This document shows positions 29,840 through 38,171 of a DNA stretch of 39,034 nt, one piece after another (the stretch's first letter is position 1; every line of letters starts with the position of its first letter). This stretch comes from an uncultured Muribaculaceae bacterium (GTDB lineage: Bacteria > Bacteroidota > Bacteroidia > Bacteroidales > Muribaculaceae). The stretch lies in the NCBI GenBank assembly GCA_910584525.1, contig CAJUAT010000012.1, positions 18,289 to 57,322 of the forward strand, in the 5' to 3' direction. The position numbers and the translations under genes are program-made. The notes beneath the pieces were generated by a model. It was not told where the DNA came from. It ran no database searches and saw only the letters and a list, made by a program, of their open reading frames with translations.

Positions 29840-32818
29840 TTACAAAGCGAACTTTATGGTACGTGCCGAGCCATCGGCCATACGACATACGGCCACATAT
29901 AAGCCTCTTTCCAAAACTGAAAGGCTATAGTCGGCAGTAAGCTCTGTTCTGAAACCGCCGGTGATGTCGTAGATCCTTACCACGGCTCCCTGCGGAACGA
30001 TGAGTCTGCCGTTGAATACGCCGAACTCTCCGTTGGCAGCCACATCCTCGATGCCGGTGGTAACCGTCTGGCTCACATTGAGCGAGTGAAGATATACATA
30101 CATATTGCCGGTGCCATTCTTATAACCTATATAATAATGGTTATAGGGGTCCTCGGAATCCTCGTCACACGGCACAGCCTTATGGTAGCCCGTCTCGGCG
30201 GAACGCTCGGGTATTTCAAAAGTGAATGTCTTCTCCTCTGGATAATTGACATCCGCCACATGAACGTCGGCAATCTTCAAAACCTTTTCGGGAGTGACGA
30301 AATTAGTGGAACGACAAAGCCATATCTCCACGTCCTCCTCATTTCTTGCATTGTAGCAAGAGAGCTTTGTCTTGAGTTCTATCGAGCCGGGATACATCAC
30401 CAGCTTGGGAGTAAATGCCCAGGTGTTCTTGGAACCCGACTGGAGCGTGTTGGGTTTCGATGAAGTGGTGGAGCCGGTATGTTTCCATTTGGCCGTTGAC
30501 GTAGCTGTTTCAGAACCGGAAGTCCAAAGACTGAAATGCTCTGCGTCCGTGAAGTCAGGCTCATATGGAAGAGATATCGCATCACCTATCACTATACCCT
30601 CCGTCTCGAAAGCCTCCGATTGACCGGCATTGTTTACAGCCATCACGGCATACTTATAAATCTTCAACGGAAGCCCCGTCTCTTTGTCGTCATACACGGT
30701 TTCCGACCATTTGTCGGCGAGAAGGGTCTCATTGCGGGTGATTCTGAACTGTACCTTTCCGAGCCATCCCTTGTGGGCTCCTTCAGCCGCCGGAGTGATG
30801 ACGATATGACGTGAGCCATCCTGGTTTATGGATACCGACACAGCCGTGGGTTTCACGGGAGTATCCTGACCTACCCATTCAGTGGTCGTCTCTACGCTCT
30901 TGCCGCTTATCTCGCCGCTTACGGGAGTGATGGCATAAGTATATATGCCTGCTTCCTCCACCGGTATCGTCACCGTTGACTCCTTGCCGGGTACCGCATC
31001 AGTGACGGTAGCCACCGTGTCATTGCCGCAGGTCACAATCACACTTGACAGCGATTCAAGAGTAGTGCCGGCATTGGTGAGCGCGGGATTTTTCCAGCTG
31101 AGCTTAACCTCCAGCGCACCCTCCTCTCCGACTGCCGCCGATACCGATTCAACAGAAGCCGGGGCAACAACAACCTCCTCTATCTTGACGTTGTCAACAA
31201 ATAAATCGTTGGAATTAGACTCACCGTGGCAACGGAATGCCACATGATATGCTCCATCTTCGGGAACACCGATCATCACCTCCACAGTTCTGTCAAGTCC
31301 GGAGTTGATGGTCTCAGTAACTATTTCCTTGGGGAGGAGTGTTTCTATATCGGCCTTGTTTCCGTAATATAGCGAAAGGGTTTTGGGGCTGTTGGCATTG
31401 CTTACTCTTGCGCTGAATGAAATACGGTAAGCCTTTCCGGCCTTCATACTGAATTTCGGAGTCAATGCCCATGCATCTGCAGGAGCACCCCAGTAACTCA
31501 GCGCTTTTTTAGGAGAACTGAACGACCAGTCGCGGGTAACTCCCTCGCCATGGAAGAATGTCCAGAACATGACGGAGTTCTGCGTGTCGAAAGTCTCGCT
31601 GTAAGGGAGTTCCAGAACTCCGGACACAGCTACCTGCGAAGATTCTACCGGCGACCAGGATGTGGAACCGTTATATACGGTATATATCTTATAGGAATAT
31701 TTATCATTGGCTGGCACTTCGTCATTGTATGGCAGCTCACCCTTCCATTCCGTCTCGAGAGTGGTCTCCTTGCTCTGAACAACCGATTTTCGCACTATCT
31801 TATAAGCCACATCCTTAGGGTCAAGATACCCTTCCGTAGCCTCGGGGGCATCCCATGTAAGAGAGATTATGTCAGCGGTGTTTTCCGTAGCCGGTATCAG
31901 AGTGGCCTTGAGGTTTTTCACACCGCTGATGGAAGTGGCCTTACCCACGAAATCCGACTTTACGCTTGTGGGTGACACTTTTGAATCGCCATTGGATGTA
32001 AAAGGCACAACCTTGTAATAATAAGCTCCGGCCTTGGTGATAGACTCGTCGGTGAAAGAGCCCTCCGTTCCGGGATTGCCGCCAGTGGCAGTACCTGCCA
32101 GCGAACTATCGCTAACAGTGAAGCTCTGAGTAGTGCCTCTATATACCTTGGCGCCCTCGAGCTTGACAAGGTCACCGCCATCAGCATCCTTTGAAGGCCA
32201 TGTCCATGAAATCTGGCACTTCATCTCCCCTAACGGCGCAGCGACTGCCTTGACATTGGTCACGGCTGCTGGCAACGGAACCTTCTCCTCCACTCTGAGG
32301 CTCTTGACGTACAATCCTCCTTTGTATTTGTCGGTATACAGATGAAGGGCAAAATGATATTCGCCGGCGGTCTCCGGCCTGAATGTCCCCGTTTCGTCGG
32401 TAAACAAGGTTTTGCTCCAGTCTGTGAAAGTTTTTATCACTGTGCCGAGTCCCGCCACTGTCGGTTCTGTTCCGACGTTAAATGAGAACTTCTGTTTGTC
32501 TGAGGAGATCGAGTTGTTTTTGCTGACATTGAAAGTGATTTCATAAGCCTTGCCGGCCTCAAGAGTCACAGCCGGTGAAATGAGCCATTCGTCGGCGGGG
32601 TAATACCTGTCTTCCTTGTAGTTTGCCGCAGACTTCGTCACTTCGTAAGTCCACGTATTGGGACTGACATCTGCATTGGCATCTATGACTGTCCATTTGT
32701 TGAAGTCGTCCTGAGTGGCGAAAGCGAACTCCACAGATAATGGAGCAGCATCAGCTGCGGCCACAGCTGCGGCCCCGAGCATCCACGCCATCAACCTTCG
32801 GGTAAATGTTGCATTCAT
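29840..32818 (-). CDS. Secreted choice-of-anchor-J / fibronectin type III protein with T9SS-like tail
   Basis: The 992-residue protein has a signal peptide (about 1-24) and three cleaved-adhesin/choice-of-anchor-J-like modules at about 27-180, 400-555 and 750-905. Each contains an EWLISP, DAWALTP or NTWAFTP strand followed by a GKAY or similar turn. FN3-like modules lie between them (ISWTWPSKDADGGDLVKLEG, SLTWDAPEATEGYLDPK, LSWKNPALTNAGTTLESL). The C-terminus (about 915-992: GIEDVAANGEFGVFNGRLIV, VVRIYDITGG and LERGLYVAV) is a typical type IX sorting domain. Such proteins usually bind host or dietary glycoproteins, or act as peptidase-like adhesins, but no catalytic site is seen. An 18-bp repeat directly abuts its start. 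Confidence 0.85.
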   Translation of the reverse strand: MNATFTRRLMAWMLGAAAVAAADAAPLSVEFAFATQDDFNKWTVIDANADVSPNTWTYEVTKSAANYKEDRYYPADEWLISPAVTLEAGKAYEITFNVSKNNSISSDKQKFSFNVGTEPTVAGLGTVIKTFTDWSKTLFTDETGTFRPETAGEYHFALHLYTDKYKGGLYVKSLRVEEKVPLPAAVTNVKAVAAPLGEMKCQISWTWPSKDADGGDLVKLEGAKVYRGTTQSFTVSDSSLAGTATGGNPGTEGSFTDESITKAGAYYYKVVPFTSNGDSKVSPTSVKSDFVGKATSISGVKNLKATLIPATENTADIISLTWDAPEATEGYLDPKDVAYKIVRKSVVQSKETTLETEWKGELPYNDEVPANDKYSYKIYTVYNGSTSWSPVESSQVAVSGVLELPYSETFDTQNSVMFWTFFHGEGVTRDWSFSSPKKALSYWGAPADAWALTPKFSMKAGKAYRISFSARVSNANSPKTLSLYYGNKADIETLLPKEIVTETINSGLDRTVEVMIGVPEDGAYHVAFRCHGESNSNDLFVDNVKIEEVVVAPASVESVSAAVGEEGALEVKLSWKNPALTNAGTTLESLSSVIVTCGNDTVATVTDAVPGKESTVTIPVEEAGIYTYAITPVSGEISGKSVETTTEWVGQDTPVKPTAVSVSINQDGSRHIVITPAAEGAHKGWLGKVQFRITRNETLLADKWSETVYDDKETGLPLKIYKYAVMAVNNAGQSEAFETEGIVIGDAISLPYEPDFTDAEHFSLWTSGSETATSTAKWKHTGSTTSSKPNTLQSGSKNTWAFTPKLVMYPGSIELKTKLSCYNARNEEDVEIWLCRSTNFVTPEKVLKIADVHVADVNYPEEKTFTFEIPERSAETGYHKAVPCDEDSEDPYNHYYIGYKNGTGNMYVYLHSLNVSQTVTTGIEDVAANGEFGVFNGRLIVPQGAVVRIYDITGGFRTELTADYSLSVLERGLYVAVCRMADGSARTIKFAL

Positions 32819-32820
32819 AT

Positions 32821-32856
32821 TGAGCTGTTGTTTTAATTTGAGCTGTTGTTTTAATT
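32821..32856. repeat. Perfect 18-bp tandem repeat abutting the surface-protein start
   Basis: TTGAGCTGTTGTTTTAAT occurs at 32821-32838 and 32839-32856. In the minus-strand mRNA this doubles the A-rich leader segment that ends one to two bases before the ATG at 32818. Copy-number change would alter leader length and perhaps translation. Confidence 0.95.
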
Positions 32857-32866
32857 TAATTAGTGC

Positions 32867-32902
32867 GGCACATACCCGGCTTCAGAACCGGTTATGTGCC
32901 GA
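32867..32902 (-). terminator. Terminator-like hairpin after the acidic small gene
   Basis: CGGCACATACCCGG (32867-32880) pairs with 32889-32902 over 13 of 14 positions around an 8-nt loop. It separates the acidic 83-residue gene from the surface-protein gene downstream. Confidence 0.75.
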
Positions 32903-32942
32903 AATTTGTGCTGTCTCAACCCTTCAGAAGGGCAGGTTTTTG

Positions 32943-33194
32943 TCAGTAGTCGGCGGCGACGGATGCGATGGCATCGGTGTCGGGCGACCACTTGCCGTCG
33001 GAGTCCATTCGGAGGAGATCCATCACGTCGTAGCGGTCGAGGGCGTCATCGATATCGTCGTCGCCGTCGGTCAGGGTCACTTCGCCGTTAGCCGGGTCGA
33101 TTACCAGCTGGGCGTTGTCGCCATAGTTCTCTTCGTCGGAGATATACTCCATGACGGCTTCGCTGACTCTCTTCTCAAGTTCGTTGGTGTCCAT
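32943..33194 (-). CDS. Small acidic protein of unknown function
   Basis: An 83-residue, strongly acidic, soluble protein with no signal peptide. The middle is dense in aspartate (LTDGDDDIDDALDRYDVMDLL) and the C-terminus reads SDGKWSPDTDAIASVAADY. I do not recognise a family. It starts one base after the stop of the Bax-inhibitor gene, so the two are surely co-transcribed and possibly functionally linked. The acidity might indicate cation or RNA-mimic binding, but nothing in the sequence proves it. Confidence 0.75.
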   Translation of the reverse strand: MDTNELEKRVSEAVMEYISDEENYGDNAQLVIDPANGEVTLTDGDDDIDDALDRYDVMDLLRMDSDGKWSPDTDAIASVAADY

Positions 33195-33195
33195 A

Positions 33196-33918
33196 TCAGT
33201 CGCGGTTGCCGCCGAAGATGCGGAGCAGGAAGAGGAAGAGGTTGATGAAGTCGAGATAGAGATTCATGGCGCCCATAGTGGCGAGTTTGTCGGCCATTGC
33301 CGGGTCGAGGTTCATGGCGGCAAGCTGCTTTACCTGCTGTGTATCCCAAGCGGTGAGGCCCACGAAAATCAGGACACCGACGATGGAGATAATCCAGTCC
33401 ATGGCGCTGCTGGCCACGAAGATGTTGACTATCATGGCGATGATGAGGCCGAAGAGAGCCATCATCAGATAGCTGCCGATCTTGGCGAGGTTGGACTTGG
33501 TGAAATACCCGTAAACCGACATGGCCCCGAAGGTGCCGGCGGTGATGAAGAGGGTATAAACGATGGTTCCGAGCCTGTACACCAGAAATATCGGTGCGAG
33601 CCATGCGCCCATAAGAGCCGAGTATACTATGAAGCATACGAGCACGGCACCCGACGACATCTTCTGCAGACGGGCAGGCATTATGGAGGCCATGGCCAGC
33701 ATGGCTATGAGCATGCCCCAGAACACTATCTTGTTGCCGAAGAAGAACATCATCGCCGTCTGCGACGATGCTATGCCCAAGGCACAGAATGCAGATACGA
33801 GCAGACCGATGAACATGCGCACATACACGCGCTTCATCACTGCGTTGGTCTGACGTGCCACAGCGTTCCCGTCGTGATAGAACGGCGGAGGCGTCACGTT
33901 TTGATTCTTATATTCCAT
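33196..33918 (-). CDS. Bax inhibitor-1/YccA family membrane protein
   Basis: The 240-residue protein has about seven hydrophobic segments and the BI-1 signature. The N-terminal MKRVYVRMFIGLLVSAFCALG helix, the FITAGTFGAMSVYGYFTKSNLAKIG segment and the GLTAWDTQQVKQL loop near the C-terminus are characteristic, the aspartate of the last being the conserved pore-region acid. Bacterial homologues such as BsYetJ conduct Ca2+ in a pH-dependent way, so a role in ion homeostasis is likely but not shown. An AAGGA/TCCTT 5-bp hairpin in the leader (33924-33936) could mask the ribosome binding site. argS ends 70 bp upstream. Confidence 0.93.
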   Translation of the reverse strand: MEYKNQNVTPPPFYHDGNAVARQTNAVMKRVYVRMFIGLLVSAFCALGIASSQTAMMFFFGNKIVFWGMLIAMLAMASIMPARLQKMSSGAVLVCFIVYSALMGAWLAPIFLVYRLGTIVYTLFITAGTFGAMSVYGYFTKSNLAKIGSYLMMALFGLIIAMIVNIFVASSAMDWIISIVGVLIFVGLTAWDTQQVKQLAAMNLDPAMADKLATMGAMNLYLDFINLFLFLLRIFGGNRD

Positions 33919-33988
33919 ATTCTAAGGATTTTCCTTGTCACTGTTTTCTTTTCAGACAATATCTGTCGCTAAAAGTTTAACGTCTTTC

Positions 33989-35767
33989 TTACATTCTTTC
34001 GGGGACTTCGATACCGAGAAGGGCGAGTCCGGTGCGGAGTGTTCTTGCGGTGACTTCCGACAGCTTCAGCCGCAGGTTGCGTCTGGCCTCATCCTCTTCC
34101 CTGAGAATGGAGAAGTCATGGTAGAACTGGTTGTATTCCTTGGCGAGGTCATAGCAATAATTTGCTATGAGAGCCGGAGAATAGTTTTTGCCTGCTTCGG
34201 CCACAGCATTGCGGAAGTCGTCGATCTTGCGTATGAGAGTAGCCTCCTTGTCGTTGGGGTCGGCTACGGGGCCTGAGCCGTAACCGGCCTCGGCAGCCTT
34301 GCGGAGCACCGACCGTATACGGGCGTAGGTGTACTGTATGAACGGGCCCGTGTTGCCGTTGAAGTCGATCGACTCCTTGGGATTGAAGAGCATGTTCTTG
34401 CGGGGATCCACCTTTAGGAGGAAATATTTCAAGGCACCCATACCGACGATGCGGGCCACTTCGGCAGCCTCGTCGGCCGGCATTTCGGCGAGACGGTCGG
34501 CGGCCATGTCGGCGGCCGACTTCACCATCGTGGCTATAAGGTCGTCGGCATCCACCACGGTACCCTCGCGGCTCTTCATTTTCCCTTCGGGAAGCTCTAC
34601 CATGCCGTAGGAGAAGTGCTTCAGGTCCTTGCCCCACTTGAAGCCCAGACGGTCGAGAAGTATCGACAGCACCTGGAAATGATAGTTCTGCTCGTTGCCC
34701 ACCACATAGACCATCTTGTCGATGGGATAGTCGCGGAAGCGGAGCTTGGCCGTGCCGATATCCTGGGTCATGTATACGGAAGTACCGTCGGCGCGGAGCA
34801 GTAGCTTATGGTCGAGGCCATCGCCGGTAAGGTCGGCCCATACGGAGCCATCCTCCTTGCGGTACATCTTCCCTTCCTCCAGGCCTTTGAGCACCAGCTC
34901 CTTACCCTCGAGATATGTCTGCGACTCATAGTAGATTTTGTCGAAGCATACACCGAGCTTACGGTATGTCTCGTCGAAGCCCTCATAGACCCATTCGTTC
35001 ATGGTTTCCCAGAGCTTGCGCACCTCGGGGTCGTTGTTCTCCCATTTTACGAGCATCTCCCGGGCTTCGGCCATGAGGGGCGACTTTGCCTTGGCCTCCT
35101 CTTCGCTCAGACCCTCGGCCATAAGAGCGCTGACCTCCTCCTTGAAATGCTTGTCGAAGGCCACGTAGAAGTCGCCGATGAGATGGTCGCCTTTCATACC
35201 GGCGGTCTCGGGGGTTACGCCGTTGCCCCACTTCTGCCATGCCAGCATCGACTTGCAGATGTGTATGCCACGGTCGTTGACGATGTTGGTCTTCACCACC
35301 TTGTTGCCGTTGGCTTCCAGGATAAGGCTAAGCGAATATCCGAGAAGGTTGTTACGCACATGTCCGAGGTGAAGGGGTTTGTTGGTGTTAGGGCTTGAAT
35401 ACTCCACCATCACGAGAGGCGAGCTGTCGTCGGCCTTGCGCAGGCCGAAAGAGTCGTCGACGGCTATTCCGTCGAGTACCTCACGCCACCATGCCGGACT
35501 CACCGACAGGTTGAGGAAGCCTTTCACCACATTATAGCCGTCGATTGCCGGGATATTCTCCGCCATCCAGCGGCCTATTTCCTCACCGGTAGCCTCCGGC
35601 GACTTGCGCGACCCCTTGAGATAGGGGAACACCATCACCGTGAAGTCGCCCTCAAAACCTTTGCGCGTGGGCGACGGCGACACATTCTCCGCCGCCACTT
35701 CCATTCCGTATAATTCCTTCAGAGAGTCGCTGACTCCCCGGGATATAACTTCTTCTATAGTCATCAA
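33989..35767 (-). CDS. argS: Arginyl-tRNA synthetase
   Basis: The 592-residue class I enzyme charges tRNA-Arg. The HIGH motif is HLGH at 133-136 inside SSPNTNKPLHLGH. The KMSKS counterpart is KMKSREGT at 396-403, a typical ArgRS variant. An N-terminal add-on domain (about 1-95) and a C-terminal DALR anticodon-binding domain (about 470-592) are present. Two adjacent ATGs (35767 and 35764) begin the gene with almost no leader beyond the promoter. Its upstream region contains the 10-bp repeat array. Confidence 0.97.
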   Translation of the reverse strand: MMTIEEVISRGVSDSLKELYGMEVAAENVSPSPTRKGFEGDFTVMVFPYLKGSRKSPEATGEEIGRWMAENIPAIDGYNVVKGFLNLSVSPAWWREVLDGIAVDDSFGLRKADDSSPLVMVEYSSPNTNKPLHLGHVRNNLLGYSLSLILEANGNKVVKTNIVNDRGIHICKSMLAWQKWGNGVTPETAGMKGDHLIGDFYVAFDKHFKEEVSALMAEGLSEEEAKAKSPLMAEAREMLVKWENNDPEVRKLWETMNEWVYEGFDETYRKLGVCFDKIYYESQTYLEGKELVLKGLEEGKMYRKEDGSVWADLTGDGLDHKLLLRADGTSVYMTQDIGTAKLRFRDYPIDKMVYVVGNEQNYHFQVLSILLDRLGFKWGKDLKHFSYGMVELPEGKMKSREGTVVDADDLIATMVKSAADMAADRLAEMPADEAAEVARIVGMGALKYFLLKVDPRKNMLFNPKESIDFNGNTGPFIQYTYARIRSVLRKAAEAGYGSGPVADPNDKEATLIRKIDDFRNAVAEAGKNYSPALIANYCYDLAKEYNQFYHDFSILREEDEARRNLRLKLSEVTARTLRTGLALLGIEVPERM

Positions 35768-35783
35768 CAGTCAATTTTGAATG

Positions 35784-35814
35784 CAAAAATAGCTAAAATC
35801 CGGTAAATAATAAA
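35784..35814 (-). promoter_or_regulatory. Promoter for argS
   Basis: TATTTTTG (complement 35784-35791) matches TAnnTTTG and TTTA (complement 35811-35814) lies 19 nt upstream, one base from TTTG. Transcription would start near 35777, only about 10 nt before the first ATG. Confidence 0.75.
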
Positions 35815-35824
35815 AGGAATTGGG

Positions 35825-35973
35825 GATTTAGCGGGATTTATCGAGATTTAGCTGGATTTAGCCCGATTTATCGGGATTTATCGGGATTAATCAGGATTAA
35901 TCGGCATGGAGCTCGATTTAGTCCGATTAAGCCGGATTTAGCTCGATTGGCCGGATTAATCGGAATTTGGCTC
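35825..35973. repeat. Degenerate 10-bp repeat array between dus and argS
   Basis: About fifteen consecutive units of the form GATTTAnCnn or GATTAAnCnn run in almost perfect 10-bp register. Examples are GATTTAGCGG, GATTTATCGG and GATTAATCGG; one unit is 9 bp (35945-35953) and one is degenerate (35905-35914). The array starts 11 bp upstream of the argS -33 position and crosses the stop codon of dus (35956-35958), so repeat units encode the last Dus residues. The AT-rich half of each unit falls on one helical face. Confidence 0.93.
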
Positions 35974-36966
35974 GCTTTGGGCTGAGGGTGATAGCCAGCG
36001 GGCTTCGATTTCGTCGAGGAAATCGAGGAGTTCGTCTTCCTTCTCGATGCGGAGCAATCTTATGCGCGACTGGCGGAAGTCGGGAAGGCCTTTGAACAAG
36101 GGGGAAGAGGCGAGATGACGGCGTATGTGCAGGATTCCCCTGTATTCGTCGATACGGTCGATACTCTCGCGTATCTGGCGTTTGAGAAGAGCCAGCTTTT
36201 TGGGCACGGAAAGGGGGCTGAAGGTGCCGGTGTCGATCATCTGGCGCATATCGTGGAAAACCCAAGGAGCGCCGAAAGAAGCCCTGCCCACCATCACGGC
36301 ATCCACGCCATAGGTGTCGAAAGCCCGGAGCGCCTGCCCGGGAGTGGTGATATCGCCGTTGCCTATGACGGGAATCTCCATCCTCGGATCATTCTTCAAT
36401 TCGCCGATGAGAGTCCAGTCGGCATTGCCGGTATACATCTGGCTTCTGGTGCGTCCATGCACGGCGAGTGCCTTTATGCCGCAATCCTGCAGCCGCGGGC
36501 CAAGGTCGGTGATAATCTTGTCCTCACAGTCCCAACCGAGTCTTGTCTTTACGGTCACGGGCAGCGAGACTGCCTGCACCACCCTGCGCGTTATGTCGAG
36601 CATCTTGGGTATGTCTCTGAGCATACCGGCGCCGGCTCCTTTGGCAGCCACCTTCTTGACAGGACAGCCGAAATTGAGGTCTATTATGTCGGGACCGGCC
36701 TGTTCCACAATCTTGGCGGCATCCACCACGGCCTCTGCTTCACGACCATATATCTGTATAGCCACGGGACGCTCCCGCTCGTCGATGGTGAGCTTGCGGA
36801 CCGTCGACTTTACATCCCTCACCAGAGCTTCGGCCGACACAAACTCCGTATAAACAAGGGCTGCACCCTGCTCCCGGCACATCAGCCGGAAAGAGGCGTC
36901 AGTCACATCCTCCATGGGAGCCAGCAACAAGGGACGCTCCCCGAGGTCTATTTCCCCGATTTTCAT
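35956..36966 (-). CDS. dus: tRNA-dihydrouridine synthase (DusB-like)
   Basis: The 336-residue flavoenzyme reduces uridine to dihydrouridine in the tRNA D-loop. The TIM-barrel start LLLAPMEDVTDASFR (13-27), the catalytic cysteine in NFGCPVKKV (Cys101), KTRLGW and VHGRTRSQMYTG, and the FMN phosphate loop VIGNGDI and VMVGRASFGAPW are all present. It overlaps the M16 peptidase gene by 4 bp (ATGA), so translation is coupled. The final residues are encoded inside the 10-bp repeat array, so tail length may vary between strains. Confidence 0.95.
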   Translation of the reverse strand: MKIGEIDLGERPLLLAPMEDVTDASFRLMCREQGAALVYTEFVSAEALVRDVKSTVRKLTIDERERPVAIQIYGREAEAVVDAAKIVEQAGPDIIDLNFGCPVKKVAAKGAGAGMLRDIPKMLDITRRVVQAVSLPVTVKTRLGWDCEDKIITDLGPRLQDCGIKALAVHGRTRSQMYTGNADWTLIGELKNDPRMEIPVIGNGDITTPGQALRAFDTYGVDAVMVGRASFGAPWVFHDMRQMIDTGTFSPLSVPKKLALLKRQIRESIDRIDEYRGILHIRRHLASSPLFKGLPDFRQSRIRLLRIEKEDELLDFLDEIEARWLSPSAQSEPNSD

Positions 36967-38171
36967 ATAATGGTGAGTTTTGACAATGAGTTCACGGCTA
37001 TCGACTCGGCGGCCATCCTGAGCTCCTCGGGAGTGACGGCGCGGATGCTTTCGGCCATCTCGTGAAGATCGAGGACGCGGCCATAATGTATCATCGACCT
37101 GCCCAGCGACATGGCGCAGTTCTCACGGTTGTCCGACAATACGGCGAGCTGGCCGCAGTACTGCTGCTGAGCCTGCCGGAAAGCCTTCAGACCGAGAGGC
37201 TTGTCGGCAAGACGCGCTATTTCCTCACGGACCAACCGGCGGCAGCGTGCCACATTCTCCGGGTCGCAGCCGAAATAGATGTTGAGCGTGCCGCAGTCGG
37301 AAAGCATTGTCATCGTCGACTCTATGGTATATACCAGTCCTCGTTTTTCGCGCACCTGCTGGTTCAGCCGAGAGTTGAGTCCGGGGCCGCCGAGGATGTT
37401 GTTGAAGAGCATCAGGGGATACTTGCGGGCGTCGTTTCTACCGGGGATGCGGCAACCCATCACGGTGTTTGCCTGGGTATTCCCACGTTCGCGGGTTATG
37501 TCGAAAGGGTCATTGAGCGGAGGTGTCTGGCGCGTATGCCCCTTGTCGTCATGGTCCATACCGCCGAAATATCTGTCGGCAAGGCGCAGAGCTTTCTCCG
37601 GCCGCGGCGTCACGCAGTAGAGAGCCATGTTGGCCGGCGTGTAATATCTGTCGAGAAATTCCCGCGCCCTTGTTCCGTCGAGGCCGCGTACCGACTCCTC
37701 GCTGCCGAGGATATTGTGGGCCATTCCCGAGCCGGCGTATATGAGCTCGTCGAACTCGTCGAACACCGCGTCGGAAGGGCTGTCGTAATAAGAGCTTATC
37801 TCCTCCATCACGATGTCGCGTTCGCGCAGGGTGTCGGCTTCGGGAAATGAAGCGTTCCTGACGAGGTCGGCGAGAAGTTCGAGGGCTCGTTCCTCATAGC
37901 CGGCGGGAGCCACGGTATAGAGCATTGTCATCTCCTTGGTGGTATAGGCGTTTAGTTCGCCGCCAACGGCCTCCATTCTGTTGGAGATATGCCAGGCGCG
38001 GCGGTTGCGTGTACCCTTGAAGATGGTATGCTCGAGGAAATGGGCGAGGCCGAAGGCATCGGCGGGGTCGTCGCGGCTGCCGGCATCGACAGCAAGCCCG
38101 ATGTATGACACCGGGCCTGCACTCTGCTCCTTCACTATACGGAGCCTGTTTCCTAATACCTCTACACTCAC
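36963..38171 (-). CDS. M16 family zinc metallopeptidase
   Basis: The 402-residue protein carries the inverted zinc motif HxxEH as HFLEH (44-48), and Glu124 in the VMEEISS segment is exactly 76 residues after His48, the family's HxxEHx76E spacing. RGLVYTIES near residue 280 is the conserved substrate-binding RG/Y element of the second domain. It is close in size to the one-repeat processing-peptidase-like members. No signal peptide is seen, so it is probably cytoplasmic. The start is a GTG whose GTGA overlaps the stop of the TPR gene; its own stop overlaps the dus start. Confidence 0.94.
   Translation of the reverse strand: MSVEVLGNRLRIVKEQSAGPVSYIGLAVDAGSRDDPADAFGLAHFLEHTIFKGTRNRRAWHISNRMEAVGGELNAYTTKEMTMLYTVAPAGYEERALELLADLVRNASFPEADTLRERDIVMEEISSYYDSPSDAVFDEFDELIYAGSGMAHNILGSEESVRGLDGTRAREFLDRYYTPANMALYCVTPRPEKALRLADRYFGGMDHDDKGHTRQTPPLNDPFDITRERGNTQANTVMGCRIPGRNDARKYPLMLFNNILGGPGLNSRLNQQVREKRGLVYTIESTMTMLSDCGTLNIYFGCDPENVARCRRLVREEIARLADKPLGLKAFRQAQQQYCGQLAVLSDNRENCAMSLGRSMIHYGRVLDLHEMAESIRAVTPEELRMAAESIAVNSLSKLTII

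Noticed and set aside
35825..35973. Possible CRISPR array
   Set aside because: Units are only 10 bp, contiguous and degenerate, with no spacers and no cas genes in the window.
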